Origin: Kribbella caucasensis
GTDB taxonomy: Bacteria; Actinomycetota; Actinomycetes; Propionibacteriales; Kribbellaceae
Direction of reading: 5' to 3'
DNA length: 64,000 bases
Assembly (NCBI RefSeq): GCF_004361855.1
Contig: NZ_SNWQ01000021.1
Span: 62,001 to 126,000, forward strand
The notes beneath the pieces are model-generated. The model saw only the letters and a program-made list of their open reading frames with translations, searched no databases and was not told the origin of the DNA. Positions 1 through 9,045 of the stretch are shown piece by piece (the stretch's first letter is position 1; every line of letters begins with the position of its first letter). The position numbers were made by a program, and so were the translations under genes.

Positions 1-201
1 TATCTCGACCGTTCGCCCGATCCCGACGACGGCCGGCGCAACATCATCACCCTCACGGCGGCCGGCAAGCGCCAGCACAAACGCCTCGCCGAGCTGGTCC
101 GCAAGGCCCAGGACGAGATCTTCGCCCCGCTGTCGGCCACCGAACGCGACCAGCTCACCAAACTCCTGACCAAGGTCCTCACTCACCACCGATCCAGCTG
201 A
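1..201 (+). CDS. MarR-family transcriptional regulator, C-terminal part
   Basis: The window opens inside this gene; 66 residues remain. The visible part starts with the DRSPDPDDGRRN stretch, typical of the wing of the MarR winged helix, followed by ITLTAAGKRQ and a long amphipathic C-terminal helix (LAELVRKAQDEIFAPLS...) that forms the MarR dimer interface. The N-terminal helix-turn-helix lies outside the window, so ligand and target cannot be inferred. It is followed by an 81-base gap and the small Tat-signal gene. Confidence 0.8.
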   Translation, partial: YLDRSPDPDDGRRNIITLTAAGKRQHKRLAELVRKAQDEIFAPLSATERDQLTKLLTKVLTHHRSS

Positions 202-282
202 CCCATCCGACCCCATCGGCGCTCCGAATGCGTCTGCGGGGGGCCGACTTGGCGCCTCACGGGGACGACGGAAGGATGAGTC

Positions 283-567
283 ATGAGTGAAGCCAGTCGT
301 CGCGGCTTTCTGGTGATCGCCGGCACGGGGGCCGCGGCCACCGTGGGCGCCGCGGTCGCCGGGACGCAGTACTTGCTGGACAACGACAAGAACGAGTTGC
401 AGCCGAAGGTGCAGGATCTGAGCGCCGCCGACCTGGCCAGCGCCGAGTCGTTCGTGGTGCACGTGAAGGACGTCAGGACCGGGCAGCTTGCCATCCTGGT
501 CGACCAGCGCGAGGTGCTCGTCACCGATCGCGAACTCGCCGCCCGCCTCGCCAACGCGACCAGCTGA
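283..567 (+). CDS. Small Tat-signal protein upstream of the DUF4331 gene
   Basis: 94 residues. The N-terminus SRRGFLVIAG followed by an Ala/Gly-rich hydrophobic stretch (residues 5-27) is a twin-arginine signal, so export through Tat is likely. The mature part is about 65 residues, charged, with no cysteines and no family I recognise. The ATG at 283 follows a purine-rich GGAAGGA; an ATG at 276 is in another frame. It ends 10 bases before the DUF4331 gene, so the three genes from here to 2295 look like one transcription unit. Function unknown. Confidence 0.75.
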   Translation: MSEASRRGFLVIAGTGAAATVGAAVAGTQYLLDNDKNELQPKVQDLSAADLASAESFVVHVKDVRTGQLAILVDQREVLVTDRELAARLANATS

Positions 568-577
568 GGGGCCGGCC

Positions 578-1951
578 ATGTCTTCACACCGCGAGGCCCC
601 GGAGATCTCCAAGGACCCGGTCGCCGACAACACCGACGTGTACGCGTTCGTCAGCCCGGACAAGCCCGGCACGGTGACGCTGATCGCGAACTTCATCCCC
701 TTCCAGAACCCGTACGGCGGGCCGAACTTCTACGAGTTCGGTGACGACGTGCTCTACCAGATCCACATCTCCAACCGCGGCGACGCCAAGGCGGACATCA
801 GCTACCAGTTCCGGTTCCAGGCGAAGATCCGGAACAAGAAGACGTTCCTCTACAACACCGGTCCGATCAACTCGCTGGACGACCCGGACTGGAACCGGCC
901 GCAGTACTACTCGGTCACCCGGGTCGAGACCGGCCGATCCCGGGTGCTGGCCCGGAACCTGGCCGTCCCGCCGGTCAACATCGGGCCGCGCAGTACGCCG
1001 AAGTACGCGAAACTGGCCCAGAAGGCGGTGCACACGATCGGGGCGGACCGGAAGGTGTTCGCCGGGCAGCGCGCGGACGGGTTCTTCGCCGACCTCGGCA
1101 GCATCTTCGATCTCGGCACGTTGCGGCCGTTCCAGATGGCGCACCTGATCCCGTCCGCGGCCGCGATGGGCGTCAACGGGTTGCAGGCGCAGAACGTGCA
1201 CACGATCGCGTTGCAGGTACCGATCCGGGACCTGACCCGCGACGGCAGCACACCGAAGAATGTGCTCGATCCGAGGGCCGTGATCGGCGTCTACGCGTCG
1301 GCGAGCCGGCAGCAGTCGCGGATGATCAGTGGCGGCGAAACGCTGTGGCACGGGCCGTACCGGCAGGTGTCGCGGCTCGGGAACCCCTTGTTCAACGAGG
1401 TGATCGTGCCGATGGCGGAGAAGGACAAGTGGAACAGCCGGGCGCCGAAGGACGACAAGGCGTACGCGGGATTCGTGACGAAACCCGAGCTGGCCGGGCT
1501 GTTGCCGGTGCTCTACCCGGGTGTGTTCCCGCGGCTGGCGGCGTACAAGAAGCCCCGGGCGGACCTGGCCGCGATCCTGCTGACCGGGATCCCGCAGGGC
1601 GTCGTACCGGGGTTCCAGAACTTCACCGGGCCGGTGCAGGCGGACATGTTGCGGCTGAACGTCGCGGTGCCGCCGGCCAAGTCGCCGAATCCGCTCGGCC
1701 TGGTCGCCGGTGACGCGGCCGGGTTCCCGAACGGCAGGCGGGTGTTCGACGACGTGGTCACAGTCGAGCTCCGCGCGGTCGCGGGGATCACGATCCCGCT
1801 GGTCGATCCGTCGTTCACCCCGGACGACGCGGCCGGCGCGATCAAGGACGGGACGTCGAACACGAACTCCGACTACCTGACCTGGTTCCCCTACCTCGGC
1901 GTACCGGCGGGTGGTTACCAGACCAAGCCGGGCATCCCGGCCGTGTCATGA
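578..1951 (+). CDS. DUF4331 domain protein
   Basis: 457 residues. The start SSHREAPEISKDPVADNTDV followed by YAFVSPDKPGTVTLIANF is characteristic of DUF4331, whose members often begin with SSHREAP. The family has no established biochemical activity; members are predicted beta-rich and often secreted. No signal peptide is seen, although the upstream gene encodes a Tat-exported protein. The ATG at 578 keeps the family N-terminus; a longer in-frame opening from 488 would overlap the upstream gene in another frame and adds unconserved sequence. It overlaps the next gene by 4 bases (ATGA), which implies translational coupling. Confidence 0.85.
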   Translation: MSSHREAPEISKDPVADNTDVYAFVSPDKPGTVTLIANFIPFQNPYGGPNFYEFGDDVLYQIHISNRGDAKADISYQFRFQAKIRNKKTFLYNTGPINSLDDPDWNRPQYYSVTRVETGRSRVLARNLAVPPVNIGPRSTPKYAKLAQKAVHTIGADRKVFAGQRADGFFADLGSIFDLGTLRPFQMAHLIPSAAAMGVNGLQAQNVHTIALQVPIRDLTRDGSTPKNVLDPRAVIGVYASASRQQSRMISGGETLWHGPYRQVSRLGNPLFNEVIVPMAEKDKWNSRAPKDDKAYAGFVTKPELAGLLPVLYPGVFPRLAAYKKPRADLAAILLTGIPQGVVPGFQNFTGPVQADMLRLNVAVPPAKSPNPLGLVAGDAAGFPNGRRVFDDVVTVELRAVAGITIPLVDPSFTPDDAAGAIKDGTSNTNSDYLTWFPYLGVPAGGYQTKPGIPAVS

Positions 1952-2295
1952 CCACCGTCGAGAACCCGCACGCGGGCAAGGGCTCGTCCGTCCTGCTGGA
2001 CATCGGCGACGACATCGGCGCTCTTGTCATCGGTACGCCGTCCACTTTGGCCGGCCAAGAGATCGAACTACGGCCGCTTCACCACCACGGCCATGGGCAC
2101 GGTCATGGGCACCACCACCTGCCACATGTGGGCGTTGTCCCAAGACCGGCGCCCAACGGGGAGTTGCTCCACTCAGCCGTCTTCTTCGAGGTCCCAACGG
2201 GCTCGTACGAGCTGTATGTACGCCCCAACGGACCCGTCCGGCTGACCGTGCACGTCGAAGGCGGGGTCGTCACGTACGCCGACTGGCCCGCCTGA
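1948..2295 (+). CDS. Histidine-rich small protein coupled to DUF4331
   Basis: 115 residues; I do not recognise the family. The centre holds a striking run HHHGHGHGHGHHH (about residues 48-60), a plausible metal-binding or metal-buffering segment. The C-terminal part (SYELYVRPNGPVRLTVHVEGG) looks beta-rich. The start codon overlaps the DUF4331 stop (ATGA), so the two proteins are probably made together. No signal peptide or membrane segment is visible. Confidence 0.75.
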   Translation: MTTVENPHAGKGSSVLLDIGDDIGALVIGTPSTLAGQEIELRPLHHHGHGHGHGHHHLPHVGVVPRPAPNGELLHSAVFFEVPTGSYELYVRPNGPVRLTVHVEGGVVTYADWPA

Positions 2296-2312
2296 CCCTC
2301 TGAGCTGGGGGG

Positions 2313-2350
2313 ACGGGGATCCTTGTGACGCCGTTCACTTGGATCCCCGT
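2313..2350 (+). promoter_or_regulatory. Crp-type dyad nested in a hairpin upstream of acs
   Basis: A 10-base perfect inverted repeat (ACGGGGATCC at 2313-2322, GGATCCCCGT at 2341-2350) encloses TGTGA-N6-TCACT at 2324-2339. That core matches the actinobacterial Crp consensus TGTGA-N6-TCACA at every arm position but the last. It lies about 110 bases upstream of acs, a classic cAMP-Crp target, and crp itself is at 23625. As RNA the same bases could fold into a terminator-like hairpin 17 bases after the preceding stop, so both roles are possible. A second dyad, ACCAGT-N6-ACTGGT, lies at 2382-2399. Confidence 0.55.
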
Positions 2351-2450
2351 TCGGCGCAGAAGCCGGTCGACTCGTCGAGGCACCAGTACCGCCACTGGTC
2401 CCGCGTTGGTAGAAAGGTGCCGACCAAGCTATCGACGAGGAGTCCGCGAC

Positions 2451-4433
2451 GTGACCAGTTCCGAGTCACCCCAGTCCGAAGCGCTGTCGAACCTGATGCA
2501 CGAGGAACGCCGGTTCGACCCGCCGGCCGACCTCGCTGCGAACGCGAACGTGAAGGCCGACTCCTATGACCAGGCAGCCGCCGACCTGGAGGGGTTCTGG
2601 GCCGAGCAGGCGAAGCGGCTGACCTGGGCGGTCGAGCCCACCCAGATCCTGGACTGGAGCAACCCGCCGTTCGCCAAGTGGTACGCCGACGGCAAGCTGA
2701 ACGCGGCGTACAACTGCGTCGACCGGCACGTGGAGAACGGCCTTGGCGACAAGATCGCGTACTACTTCGAGGGCGAGCCCGGCGACACCCGCGAGATCAG
2801 CTACGCCCAGCTCAAGGACGAGGTCAGCCAGGCCGCGAACGCGCTGCTCGAGCTCGGCGTCCAGCCGGGTGACCGGGTTGCCATCTACATGCCGATGATC
2901 CCGGAGACCGTGGTCGCGATGCTCGCCTGCGCCCGGGTCGGCGCTCCGCACACGGTCGTCTTCGGCGGCTTCTCCGCGGACGCGTTGAAGGGCCGGATCC
3001 AGGACTGCGACGCGCGGATCGTGATCACCTCCGACGGTGGTTACCGCCGTGGCGCCCCGGCCGCCCTGAAGCCCGCCGTCGACGCCGCGCTGGAGGAATG
3101 CCCGGACGTGCGGAACGTGCTCGTGGTACGGCGTACCGGGCAGGAGACCGCGATGGCCGACGGCCGGGACCTGTGGTGGGAGGATTTCGTCGGCAAGCAG
3201 TCGACCGAGCACACCCCGGAGGCGTTCGACGCCGAGCACCCGCTGTACGTGATGTACACGTCCGGCACCACCGGCAAGCCGAAGGGCATCCTGCACACGA
3301 CCGGCGGCTACCTGGTGGGCACGTCGTACACGCAATGGGCCGTCTTCGACCTGAAGGCCGACACCGACGTGTACTGGACCGCCGCCGACATCGGCTGGGT
3401 GACCGGCCACAGCTACATCGTGTACGGCGCTCTCGCCAACGCGACCACGTCGGTCCTCTACGAAGGCACGCCGGACACCCCGCACAAGGGCCGCTGGTGG
3501 GAGATCGTCGAGAAGTACAAGGTCTCCATCCTGTACTGCGCGCCGACGGCGATCCGCACGTTCATGAAGTGGGGCGATGAGATCCCGGCCAAGTTCGACC
3601 TGTCGACGCTGCGGGTGATCGGATCGGTCGGCGAACCGATCAACCCGGAGGCGTACATCTGGTACCGCGAGCACATCGGTGGCAACAAGGCGCCGGTGGT
3701 CGACACGTGGTGGCAGACCGAGACCGGGATGCAAATGATCTCCCCGCTGCCCGGTGTAACCGCGGGCAAGCCGGGCGCGGCGATGCGTGCGCTGCCGGGC
3801 GTCAACGTGGACGTGGTGGACGACTCCGGTAAGCCGGTGCCGAACGGGTCGGGCGGTTACCTGGTGCTGACCAAGCCGTGGCCGGCGATGCTGCGGACGC
3901 TTTGGGGCGACGACGAGCGGTTCATCGAGACGTACTGGTCCCGGTTCGAGGGCATGTACTTCGCCGGTGACGGCGCCAAGAAGGACGAAGACGGCGACCT
4001 GTGGTTGCTCGGCCGGGTGGACGACGTGATGAACATTTCCGGCCACCGGCTGTCCACCACCGAGATCGAGTCCGCCCTGGTCTCGCACCCGAAGGTCGCC
4101 GAGGCCGCCGTCGTCGGCGCGTCCGACCCGACCACCGGCCAGGCGATCGCGGCGTTCGTCATCCTTCGCTCGGAGGCCGGTGACGGCGGCCCCGACGTCG
4201 TCCAGGAACTCCGCAACCACGTCGCCAAGGAGATCGGCCCGATCGCCAAGCCCCGGCAGATCATGGTCGTGGCCGAACTGCCGAAGACCCGGTCCGGCAA
4301 GATCATGCGCCGGCTGCTCCGCGACGTCGCCGAGAAGCGCGAGGTCGGCGACGTCACCACCCTGGCCGACAGCAGCGTCATGGACCTGATCAAGACCGAC
4401 CTCGCCGCCGGCAAGGGCACCGACGAGGACTGA
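2451..4433 (+). CDS. acs: Acetyl-CoA synthetase (AMP-forming)
   Basis: 660 residues, the usual Acs length. It activates acetate to acetyl-AMP and then acetyl-CoA in the cytoplasm. Visible motifs are the adenylation signature YTSGTTGKPKG, WWQTETG, GRVDDVMNISGHR and the C-terminal PKTRSGKIMRR. Lys617 in that last motif is the catalytic lysine that protein acetyltransferases switch off in the family. The GTG at 2451, 8 bases after GACGAGGAG, gives the family N-terminus; a longer in-frame opening at 2325 runs through the regulatory region and is rejected. It corresponds to Rv3667 of M. tuberculosis. A Crp-type site upstream suggests cAMP control. Confidence 0.97.
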   Translation: MTSSESPQSEALSNLMHEERRFDPPADLAANANVKADSYDQAAADLEGFWAEQAKRLTWAVEPTQILDWSNPPFAKWYADGKLNAAYNCVDRHVENGLGDKIAYYFEGEPGDTREISYAQLKDEVSQAANALLELGVQPGDRVAIYMPMIPETVVAMLACARVGAPHTVVFGGFSADALKGRIQDCDARIVITSDGGYRRGAPAALKPAVDAALEECPDVRNVLVVRRTGQETAMADGRDLWWEDFVGKQSTEHTPEAFDAEHPLYVMYTSGTTGKPKGILHTTGGYLVGTSYTQWAVFDLKADTDVYWTAADIGWVTGHSYIVYGALANATTSVLYEGTPDTPHKGRWWEIVEKYKVSILYCAPTAIRTFMKWGDEIPAKFDLSTLRVIGSVGEPINPEAYIWYREHIGGNKAPVVDTWWQTETGMQMISPLPGVTAGKPGAAMRALPGVNVDVVDDSGKPVPNGSGGYLVLTKPWPAMLRTLWGDDERFIETYWSRFEGMYFAGDGAKKDEDGDLWLLGRVDDVMNISGHRLSTTEIESALVSHPKVAEAAVVGASDPTTGQAIAAFVILRSEAGDGGPDVVQELRNHVAKEIGPIAKPRQIMVVAELPKTRSGKIMRRLLRDVAEKREVGDVTTLADSSVMDLIKTDLAAGKGTDED

Positions 4434-4444
4434 TTTCCTGCCGC

Positions 4445-4474
4445 GCGCCCGCCCACCTCTTCGTGGGCGGGCGC
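4445..4474 (+). terminator. Terminator after acs
   Basis: A perfect 12-base stem (GCGCCCGCCCAC / GTGGGCGGGCGC) with a 6-base CTCTTC loop begins 11 bases after the acs stop. There is no strong T-run, as is common for actinobacterial terminators. Confidence 0.8.
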
Positions 4475-4502
4475 TGCCCCTTCCCGGCCCTAGCCTGAAC
4501 CG

Positions 4503-4955
4503 GTGAACGCCGTCACCGCGCTGGTCGCGATCGCCCACGCCGGCCTGGCCGCCGCGTGGATAGGCGGGATGACCTACTCCCTGTTCGTCATCCAGCCCAA
4601 GCTGAAGAAGTTCTACGCCGCCGACGAGGAATCCCGCGAGGCCCTCACCACGGTAATTGCCTCAGGCAACCGCTGGATGGTGCTCGGCCTGATCGCCGCG
4701 ATCGCGTTGACCGGCGTTGGCCTTCTACTGCTCACCCACACCAACTGGTGGATCCACGCCCTCAAGGCCGCCCTGCTCCTCGCCGCCACCACCATCTTCT
4801 GGTACGTCTCCTGGCACCACTGGCCCCACCGAGTCTTCGCCACGTCCACCGAACGCCCGGCGTACCAAGGACAGCTCCGCCTCCTCGCCACCGTCATGCT
4901 GGCCCTGACCTCACTGGCCTTCGCCCTCGGCGTCGCGTCCGTCCACCTCACCTGA
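4503..4955 (+). CDS. Small CopD-like integral membrane protein
   Basis: 150 residues with about four hydrophobic segments (residues 5-27, 57-77, 83-103 and 124-146). His12 in the first helix (AIAHAGLAAAWIGGM) and the HALKAALLL and WHHWPH stretches resemble the CopD/DUF2269-type fold that can bind copper or haem, but no family motif is decisive. It starts with GTG at 4503, 28 bases after the acs terminator, so it probably has its own promoter. Substrate unknown. Confidence 0.75.
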   Translation: MNAVTALVAIAHAGLAAAWIGGMTYSLFVIQPKLKKFYAADEESREALTTVIASGNRWMVLGLIAAIALTGVGLLLLTHTNWWIHALKAALLLAATTIFWYVSWHHWPHRVFATSTERPAYQGQLRLLATVMLALTSLAFALGVASVHLT

Positions 4956-5001
4956 TCTGACAGCAGCCTGTGGGGGATCGAACGGCGAGCAACCGGCCGC
5001 G

Positions 5002-5565
5002 GTGACGACGGTGACCGTCACGGCGATCGCACCGACACCGACCGTTGGGAGTAGCTCGACGACGACACCGGACGGACCGCTGGTGGACGACTCGATCGGA
5101 GCTTCCGAGCCGGTCGAATCGGAGACGCCGACGGCGCTGGCCGCGGACGTCGCGGGCCGGCCGCTGACCTTGAGCAACGTCTTCAAGTATCCGGATGGCT
5201 GGAAGGACGGCCGGTACGACGTCGCGGACCAGAAACAGGCGACCGGCATCGGAGGCCTCACCACCTCCTGCGGCGACTTCAACCAGTCCGTGCTGGAGCT
5301 ACGGCTCGCCAACAACTTCAGCCGGTTCAAGCTGGAATTCGGTGAGAGCAACTCGTCGATCAGCTCCGATGAGGTGCTCGTGGTCCGGATCGACACCAAC
5401 AGCCAGTACCGGGACCAGAAGAGCACGAAACTCAACCAGATCGCGGCTTTCGACCTCCCGGTCCAGAAGGTCAACGCACTGAAGATCATCGTCACTCTGA
5501 AGGAGTCGACGACCTGTGGCTCCGGCACGGTCGAGGCGGTGCTGATGAACATGGTGCTGTCTTGA
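5002..5565 (+). CDS. Secreted or lipoprotein-like hypothetical protein with unclear N-terminus
   Basis: 187 residues from GTG 5002. A Thr/Ser/Pro-rich linker (residues 1-45) precedes a predicted beta-sandwich from about residue 52 (LSNVFKYPDGWKDGRYDVAD...) with two cysteines (GLTTSCGDF, STTCGSG), reminiscent of NPCBM-type carbohydrate-binding modules. Read upstream in the same frame from 4957, the DNA encodes LTAACGGSNGEQPAA, which resembles a lipobox and its tether, but no signal-peptide coding region or start codon is present. The gene may have lost its 5' end or be mis-started. Its stop overlaps the TTG start of the next gene. Confidence 0.55.
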   Translation: MTTVTVTAIAPTPTVGSSSTTTPDGPLVDDSIGASEPVESETPTALAADVAGRPLTLSNVFKYPDGWKDGRYDVADQKQATGIGGLTTSCGDFNQSVLELRLANNFSRFKLEFGESNSSISSDEVLVVRIDTNSQYRDQKSTKLNQIAAFDLPVQKVNALKIIVTLKESTTCGSGTVEAVLMNMVLS

Positions 5566-6369
5566 CCGATCCGCCTCCGGCCGGCCAGTCCAGCGGACTC
5601 TTCAAGCACCTGGACAGGATCACCGAGAACCGGTGGCTGAAGACGCTCGTCGCCATCGGTGAGGTGGTCGGGCTGTTCGTGCTCGTCGGAAGCGGAGTGA
5701 GCTGGCTGGTCCGGCAGGTCGGCGATGACGACCCGACGACCGCGACGACCCGCGGCCCCATCGGTCGTAGTACCCAGTGGAGCCAGCCCTACGACAGCTC
5801 CGGCTATTCCGTCGCTATCAGGTTCACGATCGACCCAGCCGGCAGACGAGCAACTGTGCTTTTCGTCGACCAGTACTGCGGTCGACTGCCGGGAGAACCA
5901 TCGGTTCGAGGCACTCGCGACCTTCGGTGCCTGCGACCAACGGATGGTGATCGACTATGTCGGCGGCCGGGCGGCGTTGGATGTCACGATCGCCAAGGCC
6001 CTCAAGCAACCCGGCGGACGGTGCTGGCTCGCCGCGGGCCGCGACGTCGCCGGCACCGCCAAGGATGTGCTCCAGGGCCCCGACTCCGCGAACTGGCGGC
6101 GTTGCTACGACCGCCGCACCGGGACGAACGTCTCCTGCGGCGTACTCCACAGCGGCGAGTACCTGGCAGCCGGCAACCTACTGCGAGCGACCGACGTAGA
6201 GTGCCAGGTCGCCGCCGCAACCTACCTGGACCAGAACCCCGGCAACCTACTCGAGGACCTCGAAGTCCGCCCCCTCCCGGTCGAATCCGGCAACCCCGAC
6301 ACGGCCCGCTGCATACCTCGGCTCCCGACCGGTCCCGATCTACTCGCAGTAGGCACCCAATCGCGGTGA
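5562..6369 (+). pseudogene. Frameshifted membrane protein with septum-formation-like repeats
   Basis: Two frames carry one apparent gene. The TTG at 5562 (overlapping the upstream stop) begins a cytoplasmic head and one membrane helix (LVAIGEVVGLFVLVGSGVSW, residues 29-48). After about 5750-5830 the coding signal moves to the +1 frame, which runs to the stop at 6369. The downstream part has two copies of a Cys/His pattern (VDCRENHRFEAL...ACDQ and VSCGVLHSGEYLA...ECQ), similar to the Septum_form domain of actinobacterial membrane proteins. Either the gene is broken by an indel or the sequence has a 1-base error; the second half keeps good codon usage, so decay would be recent. Confidence 0.6.
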
Positions 6370-6477
6370 CGGCCCGCGCGTTCGGGGGAAACCTGGTCGA
6401 GGTTCCAGGCGCTGTCGTTGCTCTGGGCAACACCATCGCCTTCTCGACCTCCCCCTGCCGAAGCAGGACCCGAAGCC

Positions 6478-8595
6478 TCAAGTTGATGGGGTGCGGGTCG
6501 GGTGGGTGCCGGTGTGGTCGACTCGGAAGGTGAACTGGTGGGGGCTGGTCCATTCCAGTGCGCCGTCGTCGAGTCGGCGGACTTGCCAGCGTCCGTGCGT
6601 TTTCAGGCGGTGGGTGAACCGGCGCAGCGGGGCGAGGTTGGTGGTGGAGGTCTGTTCTGTTGGTCCGAGGGGATCGTAGGGCTGGATGTGGTCGAGGTCG
6701 GTGGTGTTGGTGGTGTGTGCGGTGCCGTAGGGGAATTGCTCGACCGGGTAGGTGAGCTTGATCCGTTCCCGGATCCTCGCCGGGATCTCGTAGGCGTCGA
6801 CAGCGATCTTGTGGTTGAGATCGATCACCGGCTTGACGATGTAGGGGCGGTGGCCGATGAGTTCGGCGAGCTGGTCGGCGAGGAGTGGGCCGAGGTTCTC
6901 CACCCGCAGGACGCCGGTGCCGGTGGCGAGGGTCTGGTCGGTCAGGTGGACATAGACCACGGTCCTGCCCGTGCCCGCGCCTGCGCGTGCACGTCGGGTG
7001 GGACCGCGCCCACTCGCACCGGGCTCGGTTGCACTCCCGAGGCTGGTGCCGGGGGCGATGCCGTCGAGCCGGTTGAGGGTGGCGTTGAGGGCGCGGCGTG
7101 CGGCGGTGTCCATCGGTTCGGCGGCGTCGTCGTCGATGGTGGTGGGGGTGGGGTTGCCGGGGTCGGGTGGTGGTCGGCGGGGTGGGGTGTCGAGGGGGTC
7201 GGGCAGGTCGCTGCTGGGGTGTGGTGTGTCGCGGTCGGTCTCGTCGTCGGGTTCCCGCATCCACCATTCGCCCAGGTCGGTGTCGTCGACGGGGTCGGTC
7301 GAGTGCGCGGATTCAGCGGGATCGACCGGGTTGACCGGGGCCGCGGGATCGGCCGGGTCGTTGGTGGCGGCGGGTCCGGCATGGACCGGGGTGGTGGCCA
7401 GGTCGTCGGCGGGGCGGGTGGGGCGTGCGGGGTTCGCAGAAGTTGAGGGATCGGTGGCGTCGACCGGGTCCGCCGGGTGGGCGGGGTCCGCGGTGTGGGC
7501 AGGATCCGCGGAATCGACCGCGGCCGCGGGGCGCGCGGCCGCACTGGGGCGGGCGGCGGCGGTGGCCGGGGAGTCCGGGCGCCGGTGGCTTGCGGGGTCG
7601 GTCGAGGCGGTGGGACGCGCGGACGGTGCGGGGGCGGCCGCCGGGTTCGTGGCCGCCGGGTTCGTGGGCGCGGCCGGATCGACGGGCGCGGCGGCATCGG
7701 CGGGCGGATCGGCGGAATCTGCGGGCCGGGACGGGGTGGCGGGGGCGGTGGCTGCGGTGCGGGCTTCGTGGGCGGCGGTGAGGAGGGCGAGGGCGTAGTC
7801 GGGGTCGGCGAGGATGCCGATCGCCTTGGCCCGGCGCAGGCGCAGCGGGTCGGTGTCGCCGAGGGTCTTCAGGGCGTCGGCGATCGAGTTGATGGTGGCG
7901 TCGAAGCGGATCACGTCACCGGAGGCGGCCAGCACGTACATGGCCTTGGTGCCGTTGTCGTCGGATTGGGCGACGTAGACGCCGCGTTCGCGGGCCTTCT
8001 GTTTCGCGGCGGCTGCGGCGGCTTCGGGGTCGGCCTTCCAGAGGGCGGCCTTGACGATGGTGGTGAGCCGGGCCGGGGTGACCGAGTCGATGATGCCGGC
8101 GACTTCGTGGTCGACGAGCGCGGCGGCCTCCAGGGACAGGTCGAGGCAGGCGGTGGCGATCTTGCGGGCCTTCCACGGGGTCGCCTCGTAGGCCTGGACC
8201 ATGGCCCAGCAGCGGGGGAGGCGGTGCAGCAGGGCCAGGGCCTGGCCGACGAACTCGGCGGCGACGCCGGCGGAGACGCCGGCGGAGACGCCGAGCACGA
8301 CGGCGCCGAACTCGGCCGGTGCGAACTCCGCGATCTCGGGGCAGCCCGCACCGCCCAGCACCACACCCCGCTCCCGGCCACGCGCACTACCCCGCACACC
8401 GTCCCTGCCGCCGCCCGACTCCCCATCGCGGGCGCCGCCGCGGCGGCACTGGAGGGATTCGACGCTGTGGAGGGCGGCGAACTGCTGGGCATGGACAAGG
8501 ACACTCACCTCGTGCTCGCGGGCCATGGCGTGGTGCTCCGCGGCCGAGGCGAGCACCTCGGCCGCGGTGAGCCCTGACAAGTCTCCTTCGAACAT
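6478..8595 (-). CDS. 13E12/DUF222-family HNH endonuclease-like protein
   Basis: 705 residues, against roughly 400-500 for most of the family. Residues 1-275 form the DUF222/13E12 region. A low-complexity Pro/Ala/Asp/Thr-rich insert (about residues 280-490, many PADP-like units) separates it from a C-terminal HNH domain (LDHIQPYDPLG...TNLAPLRRFTHRLK) that keeps the His, Asn and His positions. Such genes are abundant, often mobile-looking, in actinobacteria; nuclease activity is inferred. A perfect SOS box sits 12 bases upstream of the ATG at 8595, so LexA control is expected, as described for M. tuberculosis 13E12 genes. Confidence 0.85.
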   Translation of the reverse strand: MFEGDLSGLTAAEVLASAAEHHAMAREHEVSVLVHAQQFAALHSVESLQCRRGGARDGESGGGRDGVRGSARGRERGVVLGGAGCPEIAEFAPAEFGAVVLGVSAGVSAGVAAEFVGQALALLHRLPRCWAMVQAYEATPWKARKIATACLDLSLEAAALVDHEVAGIIDSVTPARLTTIVKAALWKADPEAAAAAAKQKARERGVYVAQSDDNGTKAMYVLAASGDVIRFDATINSIADALKTLGDTDPLRLRRAKAIGILADPDYALALLTAAHEARTAATAPATPSRPADSADPPADAAAPVDPAAPTNPAATNPAAAPAPSARPTASTDPASHRRPDSPATAAARPSAAARPAAAVDSADPAHTADPAHPADPVDATDPSTSANPARPTRPADDLATTPVHAGPAATNDPADPAAPVNPVDPAESAHSTDPVDDTDLGEWWMREPDDETDRDTPHPSSDLPDPLDTPPRRPPPDPGNPTPTTIDDDAAEPMDTAARRALNATLNRLDGIAPGTSLGSATEPGASGRGPTRRARAGAGTGRTVVYVHLTDQTLATGTGVLRVENLGPLLADQLAELIGHRPYIVKPVIDLNHKIAVDAYEIPARIRERIKLTYPVEQFPYGTAHTTNTTDLDHIQPYDPLGPTEQTSTTNLAPLRRFTHRLKTHGRWQVRRLDDGALEWTSPHQFTFRVDHTGTHPTRTPST

Positions 8596-8606
8596 GCACC
8601 AATTCT

Positions 8607-8622
8607 ATCGAACATACGTTCG
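8607..8622 (-). promoter_or_regulatory. LexA (SOS) box of the 13E12 gene
   Basis: TCGAAC-ATAC-GTTCGA matches the mycobacterial/actinobacterial SOS consensus TCGAAC-N4-GTTCGA at all twelve arm positions. It lies 12 bases upstream of the 13E12 start codon. Confidence 0.85.

Positions 8623-9045
<423 letters not shown>

Noticed and set aside
2466-4538. 690-residue antisense open frame across acs
   Set aside because: It is the complementary shadow of acs at high GC, with Arg/Val/Gly-biased sequence and no family character.
6502-7446. Long plus-strand open frames opposite the 13E12 insert
   Set aside because: Gly/Val-rich translation of the complementary repeat DNA; the minus-strand frame has recognisable domains.
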